Positions 20,867 through 31,881 of a stretch of DNA of 64,000 nt are shown piece after piece (within the stretch, counting starts at the first letter, position 1; every line of letters starts with the position of its first letter). Below the pieces are notes generated by a model. It was not told the DNA's origin and searched no databases. It saw only the letters and a program-made list of their open reading frames with translations. A program made the position numbers and the translations under genes. The DNA comes from Paratrimastix pyriformis (taxonomy: Eukaryota > Preaxostyla > Paratrimastigidae): the NCBI GenBank assembly GCA_027972325.1, contig JAPMOS010000009.1, positions 511,001 through 575,000 of the forward strand, written 5' to 3'.

Positions 20867-21527
20867 TTTGTTGGATAAGACTTCCTCGCAAGAGAAACGG
20901 AAAACAAGTGAATGAACTGAGGATGAAAGAAGCGCAAAAAGATCAAATAAGATAGCCTCGAGAGCCTTTTGGGTGATACATGTTCCATCCTGTCAGCGCC
21001 GACCTTCGTCCCGCCCGCGGCCCTGGACACTCCGCTGCCCATCGTGAACGAATGTTTCTTGGGCGATCGATGACGCGCCCTCCGGCTCACACCTCCCAGC
21101 TCTCTTTCACACCCACACCACATCACCAGCCCACGGCCACCGCGGAGGAGGAGGACGGGGAGGAAGGGACGCGGAGGAGGAGGAGGAGGACCTGGATGAA
21201 GAGTACCGTGAGGGCGCGGATCTGACCTCCGTCTTCAGCAATCGTTCGTTCGGAAGACCCACTCCATCGATTCCCATCGATGACCTCCTGCCCGCCTGTA
21301 CGAAGAAACCTTTTTTGTCCCGTGCAGGGCCGTCACCTCGCCCAGCAGAACCACTCACTCCAATTCGTTTTCGTTGAAATCCTCACGGGCGGGAGGGAGT
21401 CCGGGTGGACAGAATCGCCCTCCTGCTTTGTGGTCACCAAGGTGAGTCCATAAACCCCTCTGTGTTTCAACTCCTTCTAATACGACCATTTTTTGAACAA
21501 AACAAAAACAGGGACGGCAAAACCGTG
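20867..21527 (+). other. Gap with a possible short plus-strand gene
   Basis: Two segments look coding: an acidic stretch at about 21140-21240 (EEEEEDLDEEYREGADLTSV) and a stretch ending at 21452 (NHSLQFVFVEILTGGRES, FVVTKVSP then stop) after a plausible acceptor at about 21327. I could not join them in phase or find a convincing start, so this is only a candidate small gene lying divergently from the VWA gene. Confidence 0.3.
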
Positions 21528-24500
21528 TCAAAAGTGCATTTCCACCTCAACAGTGGCTGAGGCGACTGGTGCCGGGGCGATGGCGGCGGCTGCCGCCAGA
21601 CACTCGAGGGCCTTTCTCGGAGTCACTGAGCGATAATTCGGGGGAAGCAGCATCCCCAGGATCGGGCCAACTTGCTGGCGCATCTCGAGGCGCGTCACCA
21701 TTTCGACCGCCCCCCGCGGGATCAGGTAGTCGGCAGGCATGGGGAAATCAGGTTCTGCCAGGGCAAGGAGCACAAGACTCGTTTGGTGTAAAGTGAGGGG
21801 CCCCGCATGATAGATGGTCTGGAAAAAGAACATCTGATCAGCCGGGAGCAAGCAGCGCTTCAGACCGGGGGCACATCCGGGCCAGGCACGCATTTGGGGG
21901 CCTCGCCGTCGAAGGGTTTTGCTCGGTCGTAGTCGATGAGAGTTAACTCGCGAGTGGCGTAGTCATAGCAAAGATTCGAAAGCCTGATATCGCAGTGGGC
22001 CCATCCCCGCTTGGCCAATTCGTAGACTTTGGAGACGAGGGCCCGGGCGATGCAACCAACCTCTTCCGGCGACCTCGGCCAGGAAAAGGTCCGACTGAGA
22101 CTCGGACCGTAGTCCGGCCAGAGCGTCAATCGGAAAACCTTGCCAAAAATGTTCCACTGGAAAGGTGGTGTGGTTGCATTGATCATTTAAACACAAATCC
22201 CCAAAAAACACAGGGGATCCAGCACGAAAGGGACTGAAAGCGTTTGGGAGGCTCGTTAGAGAGCGTGCGGACCTGCCGTCGTGGCGGGATGTGGAACTCC
22301 GGGAGGGAGCAGTGGTGACAGTGTGACGGAAGGCACAACTCAAAAGAGCCCACACGAGCGCCAGTGCAACAGAAGGGAATTCAATGGGCAGACCTCTCGG
22401 AGAATCCGGGCCTGGGGCTTGCGCTCGGTGACTTCTTGGCCTGCTTGGCCTTCTTGGGCGGTGTAGACTTCTCGAGCGACGAGTTTGAGGTAAGGACGCC
22501 CAGGGGCCGCAGGGTCGAGACCGGTTGCCGTCTTGTTTTCAGGGGCACGGAAAAGGCTGCGCGCAACCACCGGTGCTGCACGGATACAACAACAACAACA
22601 ACAAGAGGATGAGGAGGAGAAAGTGGAGCAATTTGCACAGGTGCTGCACGGATACAACAACGAGAGGAGGATGAGGAGGATGAGGAGGAGGAGGAGGAGG
22701 AGGAGGAGGAGGATGATGATGATTGGATGGTGATGATTGGAAGAATGGATGATGATGATTGGACGATGATGATTGGATGATGATGATGAGGAGGAGGACG
22801 ACGACGACGAGGGAGACACAATGTTGCAATTTGCACAGGTGGCCGGCGTGTCTGGCGCGTGCAGCCGATCACAAGCGACGACGGCGCGGAGGGGTCAGAC
22901 CGCCAGTGGATGGAATGAATTCCCATCCCGTCATGCCCTCGAGAAGGACCGCATTGGGGAGCACGCCAAAGCCGCCAGTGCCCTTCGCAGGGTCCGCATT
23001 GAACGTAAGCGCCGAGAGGCGCCCAAGAGATGCCACGGCCAGGCCGAGAGGGGGCACCAGACTGTCACCAAACTGGCACCGCGCAGCGTCCAGGAGCCGC
23101 TCTCCGAATTTTCGGAGCGCTAATTCGGCAGGATCGGGGGCCTCATCGGAGGGGGCATCGGAGGGGGCATCGGCATCGGCATCGGCATCGGCATCGGCAT
23201 CGGCAGCGGTGGCAGCGATGGCAGCGTTGTTCTGACCGCGACCGTGGTCCACATCCATGGACCGGGTCACTGGACGGCGCGACACGGGCTCCGGATGCCC
23301 CGCCTCCTCACTGAGGGCGAGCTGGGTGGGCATCTGTTCCGTCTCCATCGCGGCAAGCTGCGGGTCCGTGGAACAAGAAAAGGAACGGGATGGATCAAAG
23401 CAGGTTGGACAGGACCACGCAATCTCGCCACACAACTCCATCCCTCTTCCCCCCTCCCCTCCCCTCCCTCCCTCCCTCCCTCCCTCCCCCTCCTCCCTCC
23501 CTCCCTCCTCCCTCCCTCCCTCCCTCCCTCCCTCCCTCCCTCCCTCCCTCCCTCCCTCCTCCCTCCCTCCCTCCCTCCCTCCCTCCTCCCTCCCTCCCTC
23601 CCTCCTCCCTCCCTCCCTCCCTCCCTCCCCTCCCTCCCTCCTCCCTCCCTCCCTCCCCTCCCAGCGAATCTGACTCGTTCTCCTGGGAGAATCACGGGGG
23701 ACAAGCTCATGAGACGCACGACAAAGTCAGGACAGACCATCTGCCCGGTGGCTCCCAGCCAGATGGGATCGGATTGGAATGAAACCGAGTGCTGCTCTTG
23801 GCCAGTCCCGAATTCCACTTTGATGTAGCTCTTCAGAAACAGGGACACCTGCCAAAGAGGCAAATGAATGGGGCAGGGAGAGGGCAGCGCACAGACTTCG
23901 GGATCGATGTAGAGGGAAAAGAACTCGTATGGGGCACCAATCTCCGGGTGGTGCAAGAAAACACCGAGGCAACTCGAGTAGGTGTTGACAATGAGTTGTC
24001 CAATCGATTCTGCACAAACACCCAAAGCAAGACGTCAACGAGTGCCCAGTTCGACAGAGACCCAAAGATTGAAATCGGAATGGGGAGGACGCAACATGAC
24101 TTTCGCGGCTGTTTCACCGTCGACTCCTCCGTGAGACGTTTCATCAGCAACATTCATCCCCCCACAACAACCAGAGCGAACCCTTCCCATTTCCATAGAG
24201 GGACTGGTTTTGTGATCCTGGGTGGGTGGGAATCCAAAAAAATCGATGCCGGCTCAGAAGAAAGATCCAAGTGAGGTGGCAACGAAACGTTGATCCCAAG
24301 AGAGCAAGAATAATATCGTCCACGAGGGAAGCGCCAGAATCAAGCAGTGCCATCAGTCCAAAATGACGCAGGCGATAGTCAAGCGCTCAAACGGAGGAAG
24401 AGCACGTCCAATCGAAACGGAAATCAAGACTCACAAGGGGTCTGTCACATGGTTTGGATGGCAGCGTCATGAGAACAGACCTTTTTCGATTGGGTGCGCA

Positions 24501-25344
24501 AACAGAATGTCGAGGACGAACATCGACGCCGAACGGAACGACGACGGGACGGGAAAGCCAGAGACGTAGCACAGGTCGCATGTAGCACAGAGTATGAAGA
24601 ACACGGGGACCGACAGGGCCGGCGGTATGGAGAATGGGGGTGGGTGGGGGGGGGGGACAACGGATGGGGGACGGAGAAAGAAAACGCATCCCACGAGACG
24701 GGGAGTGGATCCGGAAAGTGGAATGACACCCAGAGCCTGCGCCAATGCCCGGGAACAGACACAGACAGAAGCAGTCACCACAGACGGATTCGTTGCCTGC
24801 CCGAGTTGACCTCGACATGGAGCAGCGGGAAACGGCGCCCCTCTTGCTCCATGTAGACCTGGCTGTCCGATGTTGATGCCAGCGTGGCCGTGAGGAGTAC
24901 TGAATGCTACCCAAACCCATGGGACGGAGCCAGCAGAAGCAAGGGCCGAGAGGACGTATGCGAGTGAGTGAGGTGTGCAACAAGAGGCATCCCGCAGCCA
25001 ATGGAAACAGCGCCCTTAGACAAGCAAGCACAGACATAATTGGGGGGAAAGAAGGCAGCAGCCGAACATCCGGATGCAGTGCCGAATGGAGGGCGGCGGA
25101 ATTTCGGTTGGAGCCAAGCCAGGATTTTCTTGACAAACATGCGATGATTTGTGATGGGCGGCGTGTGGGCTTTGAACGGCTCCGTCTGTGCGACATCCTC
25201 CGGCAAGAGGAGCCGTTCAAAAAGAGCATCCAGTAGGCCCGCGGCGAAAATTGACGGGTCGAAAGGAGCGCAACTGGAGAGGGCAGCGGTCTTTGATGGC
25301 TGAGAGCCGGTTCCTGAAGGGGAAGACGCCGGCTGCGCGATCAT
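21528..25344 (-). CDS. Multi-exon protein with divergent kinase-like C-terminal domain
   Basis: ATG at 25344 and stop at 21528. The exons can be chained through GTTCGG, GTCTGT, GTCTGC and GTCTGA donors. The N-terminal exon contains ALFERLLLPEDVAQTEPF. The next contains SQVYMEQEGRRFPLLHVEVN, faintly reminiscent of a PD-(D/E)XK core (LLHVEVN). Middle exons give SYIKVEFGTGQEQHSVSF and an Asp/Ala repeat (ADADADADAD, from a GGCATC repeat). The C-terminal part carries WPDYGPSLS, then GWAHCDIRLSNL (catalytic loop with HCDIR..N) and ELTLIDYDRAKPF (LIDYD in place of DFG). These features match the kinase-like domains of Crinkler-type and fungal FunK1-type proteins better than ordinary eukaryotic kinases. 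The family assignment is inference, no glycine-rich loop is clear, and activity is unknown. Confidence 0.5.
23456..23661. repeat. (CTCC)n microsatellite in an intron
   Basis: About 200 bp of CCTCCCTC-type tetranucleotide repeats between two exons of the kinase-like gene. It creates Pro/Ser-only ORFs on the plus strand and Gly/Arg/Glu-only ORFs on the minus strand, all rejected as genes. Confidence 0.9.
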
Positions 25345-25965
25345 CTCCTTCCTGCGAGGGGAGTGAACATAAAGAATCGGGATGCGCCCGTATCCCTAGG
25401 ATTGGGTCCGGCCCGCGGATGATGAGAAAGTGGATGTCCGACCGCCATTCAAAAAAAGGGCTCTAATGTCTGGCAGCAGGGATCAATTGTGATGATATGC
25501 GAGGGATAAAAGTGGGTATTTGGGATGGTGGATGCGGAAAAAAAGTTGCCGATGAGTCCAGTTGAGCTCGATTCAATAAATCAACTTGGCGTTTGGTCTT
25601 TTTCGTTTTTCCACATACAGGGCCCCTGACATATGCTCGCATGCGACACCTTATGCGGGGACAACCGCATTCAACACCAATTCAGACAACCATTTCAACC
25701 AATCACCTGGTTCTTACAGACAAAGTTGCTGCGCGGGTGACAGAGAAGGTCGGCTCATCTCGGTGATCCAGCGAATTTTTTTGCGACTATGTGGGTTGTA
25801 GGGAGCGGGAAGATGAAAAGGAAAGAGAAATGACCTGGACAAGTGAGGTGGCGTTTGGGGTGGAGTCTTGACCTTTAAGAGATGAAAACGATGATACCAG
25901 TTAAAACGAGTTCAACAACTGACCGCTCATCGATTTGCCAAATCGATCGAAGACGTCGTAGATAC
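25345..25965. other. Intergenic region, no gene seen
   Basis: Sequence between the kinase-like gene start and the stop of the leucine-rich protein gene. It is less GC-rich than its surroundings and contains only short, non-conserved-looking ORFs. No RNA gene was recognised. Confidence 0.5.
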
Positions 25966-26693
25966 TTAGATACTGCAGTAAACAGTACCCTGTTTCTGGT
26001 GCTCAAGACGGGGGCAGCAGCGTACCAGGGCATCGAGGATCGCAGCCGGAATCGCAGCTTCGATGGTGTGCATCTGAAAGTCCTCCAGATTGTGGAGGTG
26101 CCCCAGGATGCGTGGCATGGCCGGCATCACCCCTTCACCACGGGGGATGCGCAGCACGGCCAGCTGGGTGTGGCCGGAGAAGGCCTTGTCGACCCAGGGG
26201 CCAAAGACGGCCTCGGTGCGTCCGCAGCCCCACAGGGCTTGCTCGTGATCGGACAGAGAGAGCTCGACGAGGCCACGGCAGGGGCCAACCAAGGCAGCCA
26301 GGGCATCAGCCGTGGGTGTGGGCAGCCGATCAGACTCGATCATTTCATCATCATCAGCAGTGGCCTCGGAGTCGATGTCAACATCAAAAGAAATATGCCG
26401 CAGGGTGCCGCGAATGGCCTTCCGTGTGGCGCGCGAGAGTCCAAGAAGTGAAATGTACACACGGAGGGAGCCTGGGGTGCCTTCAGGACCCATCAGGGCT
26501 CGAAGCAGTTCGTATGGCCATCGAGTCGGGTCCTGAATGTTGAATGGGAGGGTCCTCCCGTTGGAGGCCGTCCAAAGTCCATAGCCAAGCAGACCAGGGC
26601 AGGGGAAAAAATGCCGGAAAAATCGGTAGAACACAAGGGGCTTGAGACGCTATCTCGACGGGCAAACGTCGCGTCCTCTTTTCTTAATTCCAT
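25966..26693 (-). CDS. Leucine-rich, F-box/LRR-like protein
   Basis: The long open frame ends at 25966 and is open back to about 26634. It reads as irregular leucine-rich segments (ALAALVGPCRGLVELSLSD, QLAVLRIPRGEG, ILGHLHNLEDFQMHTIE), typical of LRR regions of F-box-like adaptor proteins, with an acidic insert (SEATADDDEMIESD). The ATG at 26693 lies in another frame and would need a short intron, so the start is unresolved. No paralogue or pathway can be named. It lies divergently from ERCC1, whose ATG is only about 160 bp away, so a shared promoter is likely. Confidence 0.5.
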
Positions 26694-26850
26694 CGGCGGC
26701 GGCTGTATCGAAGAAGAATGAAGAAATTCTTAAGAAATCACATGTCAGATCGACCGCCAATTTTTGGGATCGTCACGTTTGATTCCTTAGGACGCTTTGA
26801 TTCACACGCCCTCGGTTTTGACTGTTCCAAAGCCGCCTCCACCGACATTG

Positions 26851-29800
26851 ATGCTTCCCCCATCACGGACCACCGATTCCCACCAACCTCAAATCTCTCC
26901 TCAGCGGGCGCCATCTCCTCCATTTCCCTCTCCTCCTCCCGCTCCCGCTCCCGCTCCCGCTCCCGCTCCCGCTCCCTCGGCTTCAGCTTCGGCTTCGGCT
27001 TCGGCTTCGTCCTCTGGTGGTCGTTTTCACATTAACTCTAAAATGCGCATCGCCATCAAGCCCCCGGCTCCCCCCGCTGCCTCTGTCCAGCCCATTTCCA
27101 TCCCCACTCCCTCTGCGCCCCAACCGACCTCGCCCCCGTCCGACCGTGATGTTCCCCCCAACCCAGCTGGCTCGGCTGCTCCGAACACAGCATGGCTCCT
27201 GGCTCCCGAACGTCCCCCAGCCGCCAACTGCATCTGTGTGTCCACCCGACAGCGTGGCAACCCGCTCCTTGGCCACATCCACATCATGAAAACCGAGTTC
27301 GCCCGAGTCATTCCGGACTTTGTGCTGGGCCGGGCCACATGCGCGCTCTTCCTGAGGTCTGGGCTTGTTGAGATTTTCTTCTGGAATCACTTGATCAGTC
27401 TGCAGTATCACATGCTCCATCCACAATACCTCCGCACCCGACTGGCAGAGTTGGGCCCGCACTTCTACCGGCTCAAGGTCGTCTTGTGCTACGTCGATGT
27501 ACAGGTTTGGCCACGCCAGCATCCCTGCTGCATGCTCACTGTCTCTCTCTCCAAGGAAAACATTGGTCCTTCGTTGGAAGAAATCACTCTGACGACGATC
27601 AACTTTCAGAGTACCCTGATTCTCGCGTGGAGGTCGGCCACAATCCTGTTGCTTTGAGCAGATGCGAACTTTCTTTGTTTTTTGAATTCCAGCCTTTCAG
27701 AAGCAGGACAATATCTCGAGATGTACAGAGCATTCGAAGATCGCTCTGCAGAAAGTATCCAGGGGAAGTCGGACGAGGGGATTTATTCCAAGGTCTGAGA
27801 CTCTGCGCGGAGCGTGACATAAATCATTGGAATTTAGGTGACCGAATGCTTGACACAAGTTCCTTCTGTGAACAAGAATGATGTCGCCAATTTGGCCACT
27901 TCTTTTGAGGTCTGCTTTTCTTGTTTTTGTTTCTTCTGCCCGGGGAGCGATTCGACGCCGGAAAAGGGGACAAGGGACAAACATGTTCACCTACCTGTCT
28001 TTCCGCTACGTCATTGGGACCCCCTTGGTTGCTGCTGCTTGCTTTCTGCACGCTCTCACCCGACCCCATCCATATTTACGGTTGTTCCTCTTCATGATCC
28101 TGGGCGGTTTGTCTCGCTCTTCTTCCGGCTTTTTTGACTTTCTGCAGTCTATGGAACGTTGATTGAAATGAATGCTGTGATTATTTCGCATCTCACTGCC
28201 ATTCCTAAAGATTGGAACAGGTCATACACCCGCTGCAATTACGCACTGATGGTGGTCTTTGGTAGCCTGCTTTCTCTGGGCCGGATTGTTCTAACTGTCG
28301 GATTAAGTTGGAGTGGCATTATCTACTCGACGATCATGGTGGCCGAGGCTGCATTCGCCACCCTTTCCCCCTGGACTCGATACCTTTTTGCGGGTTTCGT
28401 CATGCTCAATTTGGATTTTGCCTTGGATCCTCTGACCAGCAAAGTTGGCGAGGGAGAACTGGAATGGATCAAAATACCTTGTGTGAATTTGTTCTCTTGG
28501 TTCGTCATCCCCACAGTCTTCTACTTTTTCTACACCATCGATGTTCGTCCGCATTCCCGTCCTTTCTCAACCTCGGCTGCTTTCGCTTTTAGTGGCCCCC
28601 TTTCCCACGAGGAGTTCCTTACATTTACCACATTGGAGTGATTGAGGACACAGTCACCCCTCTGCGCTACATGTACTGGGGCCTCGGCGTCATACCCCTC
28701 TCTCTTGGGGCAGCGCTCCCTCTCATCACTTACTTTAAGCAGTTCGTGTGTAGTTACGCGGTTTGTCACTGTCGTTGGGCGTCACCTTTTCAACTCTCGC
28801 ACATCTAGTTGACAAACTTTACCGTGTCCATGTCCATCGCTTTTCTCCTCTCTCTTGTCACCTGTCTCATGGCACTGCGGGCAAGGGTCCAGCTCGCTGC
28901 CGATCACTGGAGCGACGCATTCCCCTCTCTTGTTCTCGTGGGCGTTCCACTTGCCTACATTGTGGTTGCCGCACTCGTGACCGAGAGTGCCTCACGCCTC
29001 TACCGACTCACTCTCATGTGCACTGCCAGTTCCCCGATGGTTGTAATCCTGTTATGCACTGCTCTCCCCCTCGTCAAGCGGAAGGGGAAGGAGACAGAAC
29101 CACAGCCCAAAGAAGAGTAACGGTCACCCAGAGGCTTTTTTGTTTTTCGTGTTTTTTTCTCGCCACAACCTCCTTCCTTTTTCTTGTCTGGCGACGCGGT
29201 CGAACACCCAAATACCATCAGGATTTCTCCAACAACGTCTCTTTTTCGACGCGCAGACACTGGGGAAACTCTTCCGTGCGCCGCTCGACGCGCTTTCTGT
29301 CCTGCGTGGCCTGGGCGACAAGAAGGTCCGCCGTTGCGTTTTGTCACCATTTGGCCCACTTTTTCTCCCGTCCGTAGGCCAAGCGGCTCCATCAGGCGTT
29401 CCACGAGCCCATCTTGCCCCACCAACGGCAGCCTGCCCCAGCTCAGAAAAAGCAGACCCAATTACAGTCGGGTTTCTTCAAGCCTTCCTCCTCTCAACCG
29501 CAGCCGATCCCAAGCTCTCCACCTCAAGACGACCAGCAACTGCCCGCCTCCGCTCCTTCTCAGCCGCCCCGCCCCACTCAAACTCGTGCCCAGTCCCAGT
29601 CGGCAGCGGCCAGTGGACCGCCCTCGGTGATCATCCTCGATGACGACGACACGGACGACCTGGGGCCGACGGGGGCCGACAGTACCCCGGCCGCCTCGAC
29701 GGCAGCGCGCTCACCCACCAACCGACCGCTGACCCCACCAACACCACCAACACCACCGAAGCCGAAACCACCCGCGCCGCACACACAGCCGATGGCACCG

Positions 29801-30298
29801 CAGCCGATGGCGCCCGCGCCGCAAACACAGCCGATGGCGCCCGCGCCGCAAACACAGCCGATGGCACCAGGGGCAGCAATTCCGGTTCCGCCGCCTTCGC
29901 CAACCACCCCGCCAACGCCGGCAGACACACAGCCGCCGCCGCCGTTGCCGCTGCCATTGCCCGTCCCACTTGCGCTGTCAGAAGAGGGCCCGAATGCAGC
30001 CCAGACAGTACCAGAGCCCGCGCCGGTTGCTGGGGCGCCTGCTGCCCTGGAGGACCGGGGGGCGGAGGGCGGGGACGACAGCGACGAGTGGACCGAGGAC
30101 GATGACCGGACCGCGGACGACCGGGGCCCTGTCAAACGCCCCCGCGAGTCGACATCGCCCCTCCTCGTGGCCGGAACGCCTCCACTCCCCAAGAGAGGGA
30201 GCGACGAGGCGGAGCTGGTCCAGCTGGAGCCGATCGCGTTCTCGCCGCCCCACTCGCCGCCGCCCGGGGGGAAGGGCGGAGCCGACGACCCAGGGTAA
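26851..30298 (+). CDS. ERCC1: DNA excision repair protein ERCC1 (Rad10/Swi10)
   Basis: ERCC1 is the non-catalytic partner of the XPF nuclease in nucleotide-excision repair. Exons: 26851-27356, 27399-27504, 27556-27632, 27693-27792, 27838-27909, 29257-29325, 29378-30298; phases agree throughout and give 616 residues. The central domain is clear (CICVSTRQRGNPLLGHI, VIPDFVLGRATCALFLS, YHMLHPQYLRTRL, LILAWS, EAGQYLEMYRAFE, VTECLTQVPSVNKND). The tandem helix-hairpin-helix follows (LSVLRGLGDKKAKRLHQAF). A long Pro-rich N-terminal leader and a roughly 290-residue disordered Pro/Gln/acidic C-terminal tail make it about twice the length of human ERCC1 (297). Donors are GTCTGG, GTTTGG, GTCGGC, GTCTGA, GTCTGC and GTCCGC. 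The 1347-bp intron 27910-29256 encloses another complete gene. The AT-richer exons at 27.3-29.3 kb differ from the GC-rich tail. Confidence 0.93.
27983..29120 (+). CDS. Multi-pass membrane protein nested in an ERCC1 intron (CruF/DUF422-like motif)
   Basis: Exons 27983-28106, 28148-28542, 28593-28745 and 28809-29120 join in phase (1, 0, 0) into 327 residues with its own ATG and TAA, all inside ERCC1 intron 6 on the same strand. About seven or eight hydrophobic segments are visible (for example VIGTPLVAAACFL, ALMVVFGSLLSLGRIVL, VNLFSWFVIPTVFYFF, FPSLVLVGVPLAYIVVAAL). The tail is Lys/Glu-rich and probably cytoplasmic. The stretch LNLDFALDP, followed about 20 residues later by IPCVNLFSW, recalls the D..LDP...GVP..NF.GW signature of carotenoid-biosynthesis CruF/DUF422 membrane proteins, and YGTLIE may be the upstream Glu motif. 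That family link is inference. Donors are GTTTGT, GTTCGT and GTGTGT; the last is the only anchored donor here with a purine at +3. Confidence 0.75.
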
Positions 30299-30420
30299 CA
30301 GCAACAAAGACGAGAGGGGGGCCTTTGCTATTTTCCATCATCCTCAAACAAGTTGATGCCGGGCTCAAAAAAAGGTGGGGCGGGGAAAGACACAAACAAA
30401 AGAGGTCCCCACGAATGTGC

Positions 30421-30440
30421 AGGGGGGGGGGGGGGGGGGT
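30421..30440. repeat. Poly-G run next to the YIPF stop codon
   Basis: About 19 consecutive G on the plus strand (poly-C in the YIPF mRNA sense) directly downstream of the YIPF stop, in the short gap between the convergent ERCC1 and YIPF genes. Confidence 0.85.
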
Positions 30441-30442
30441 CC

Positions 30443-31875
30443 TTAGTGGGCGTACGCGTAGACGAAGAAGAAGAACTCCATGAAGAGAGAGATCCCCACG
30501 CTGGCCAGCACGTACAGGCCCAGAAAGAGGACCGTCCGCCACAGCGAGCCGCCCTCCATGAACAGCCTGAGAACGGGTGAGTGCAGCAGAGGGGCGAGAG
30601 AGGCAGGCGGGCGGACGGACCCCCAGAGATTCCGGCAGACGAAGGCCGCCGACATGGCGCACGCGAGGACGATCAGCACCCACCGCAGGGCGGCCCAGGG
30701 CAGGATGGAGACGATGGCCACGGGCAGGTAGACCGTGAAGGAGTATCCCACCACGCAGATCATGTCCACCAGCGAGACGGTCGTGGTGGGTCCCGCCTTG
30801 GGCTGGGCGGCGGGGGCGGTGGTGGTGGGCGCTGGCGCGGGGGTGCCGATCGGGGCACTAAAGACATCGGCCGGGTTTGCCCCGGTCGGGTTGGGCACAG
30901 ATGTCACGGGCGGGGAACCGGCAGGTGCCTCCGGCTGGATGGGAGGGTGTGCGGTGAGGTCGGAGCGGCTGGCAGGGCGCGACAGACCTTCCGGCAGAAT
31001 GTCAGCAGGAGCCAGAGACCTCCGGAACAAAACAGCAGGAAGGGATAGAGCGAGGCCGTGGCGTAGGTGACATCATAGAAGTTGTAGCGCCAGGTGGGCT
31101 GGGCCTCGGTGGGGACGAATTCGAACCACGACGCCAGGTTGCCCACGATACCCATGAGAAAGATCAGACTTGTGATGATCCAGAAGGGGCCGTACCTGGG
31201 GGAAACCAGTGATGAGAGTGCGGAGAGTGCCGCGGAGAGTGCCGCGCAGACAAGTCAGAGTTGCGCCGAGTCGCCAGAGTCGGAGCCACTGCCGCGGGGG
31301 GCTGGGCTTTCTCGCCCGGGAAAATCATCCCGCCTGGGTCCACCACGGCGGTTGAGGCACTGGACGAGCTCGGAACCCCGTCATTCAAGGAGCGCCAGAA
31401 AGCGTCCGTGATGGGGATGAGAGAGAGAAGCAGCCGCTTACCAACCATCTTCGTATCGACATTGAAGTAACGTTGCCAGAACCGCAGCTTCCAAAAGTGT
31501 GCATCACCAACAGTGAGGGGCCCACCATCTCCGGGAGCCACAGGAAGACCTGCCGGAGCAGCTGGGGGTTGGGCGAGCTGGGCGGGGGCCAACGGGGGAG
31601 GAGCCGGCTCCGACGAAGTCACAAAAGGATTCGGTGCCGAGGTGGTAGTTGCGGGGTTAAGGAAGGGGTATGGATCTGAACGGGCATTGTTATAAAGAGA
31701 ATTAATTAGGCATTCTAAGACCATTGCCTTCTGTGTAAATTGTGGGCTGAAACTGGAGAGTAGGTGGAACCGGCGGAGCCGGAATCGTGGTTTTAGACTC
31801 GGGAGTGGCCGTTTTCAGAGGAAACGCTTGCGCACGGTTCGCGGAAATAGTGGCCTCCGACGAGGTTCTTTGCAT
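30443..31875 (-). CDS. Yip1 domain family protein (YIPF1/YIPF2-like)
   Basis: YIPF proteins are five-TM Golgi/ER membrane proteins that bind Rab GTPases and act in vesicle traffic. Exons (minus): 31875-31722, from 31675 into about 31360, 31195-30988, then from about 30925 to 30443 with an internal GTCCGT intron. The family signature is present in order: FWQRYFNVDTKMVGKRLLLSLIP, a junction to YGPFWIITSLIFLMGIVGN, YATASLYPFLLFCSGGLWLLL, DMICVVGYSFTVYLPVAIVSILP, then two more TM helices. The N-terminus is a Pro-rich cytosolic tail. The start ATG is chosen because exon 1 joins exon 2 in phase through a GTCTTA donor. That ATG lies 3 bp from the divergent RPA34 start. The gene converges on ERCC1, with about 145 bp between the stops. 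Confidence 0.85.
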
Positions 31876-31881
31876 CAAATG
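31873..31881. promoter_or_regulatory. Head-to-head start codons of YIPF and RPA34, 3 bp apart
   Basis: Plus-strand sequence CATCAAATG: CAT is the minus-strand ATG of YIPF and ATG is the RPA34 start. Each gene's 5' leader and core promoter would have to lie within the first exon of the other gene, or upstream exons exist that I cannot see. Confidence 0.6.

Noticed and set aside
22660-22830. Plus-strand Arg/Glu-rich and Asp-rich frames
   Set aside because: (GGA)n and (GAT)n satellites within an intron of the minus-strand kinase-like gene.
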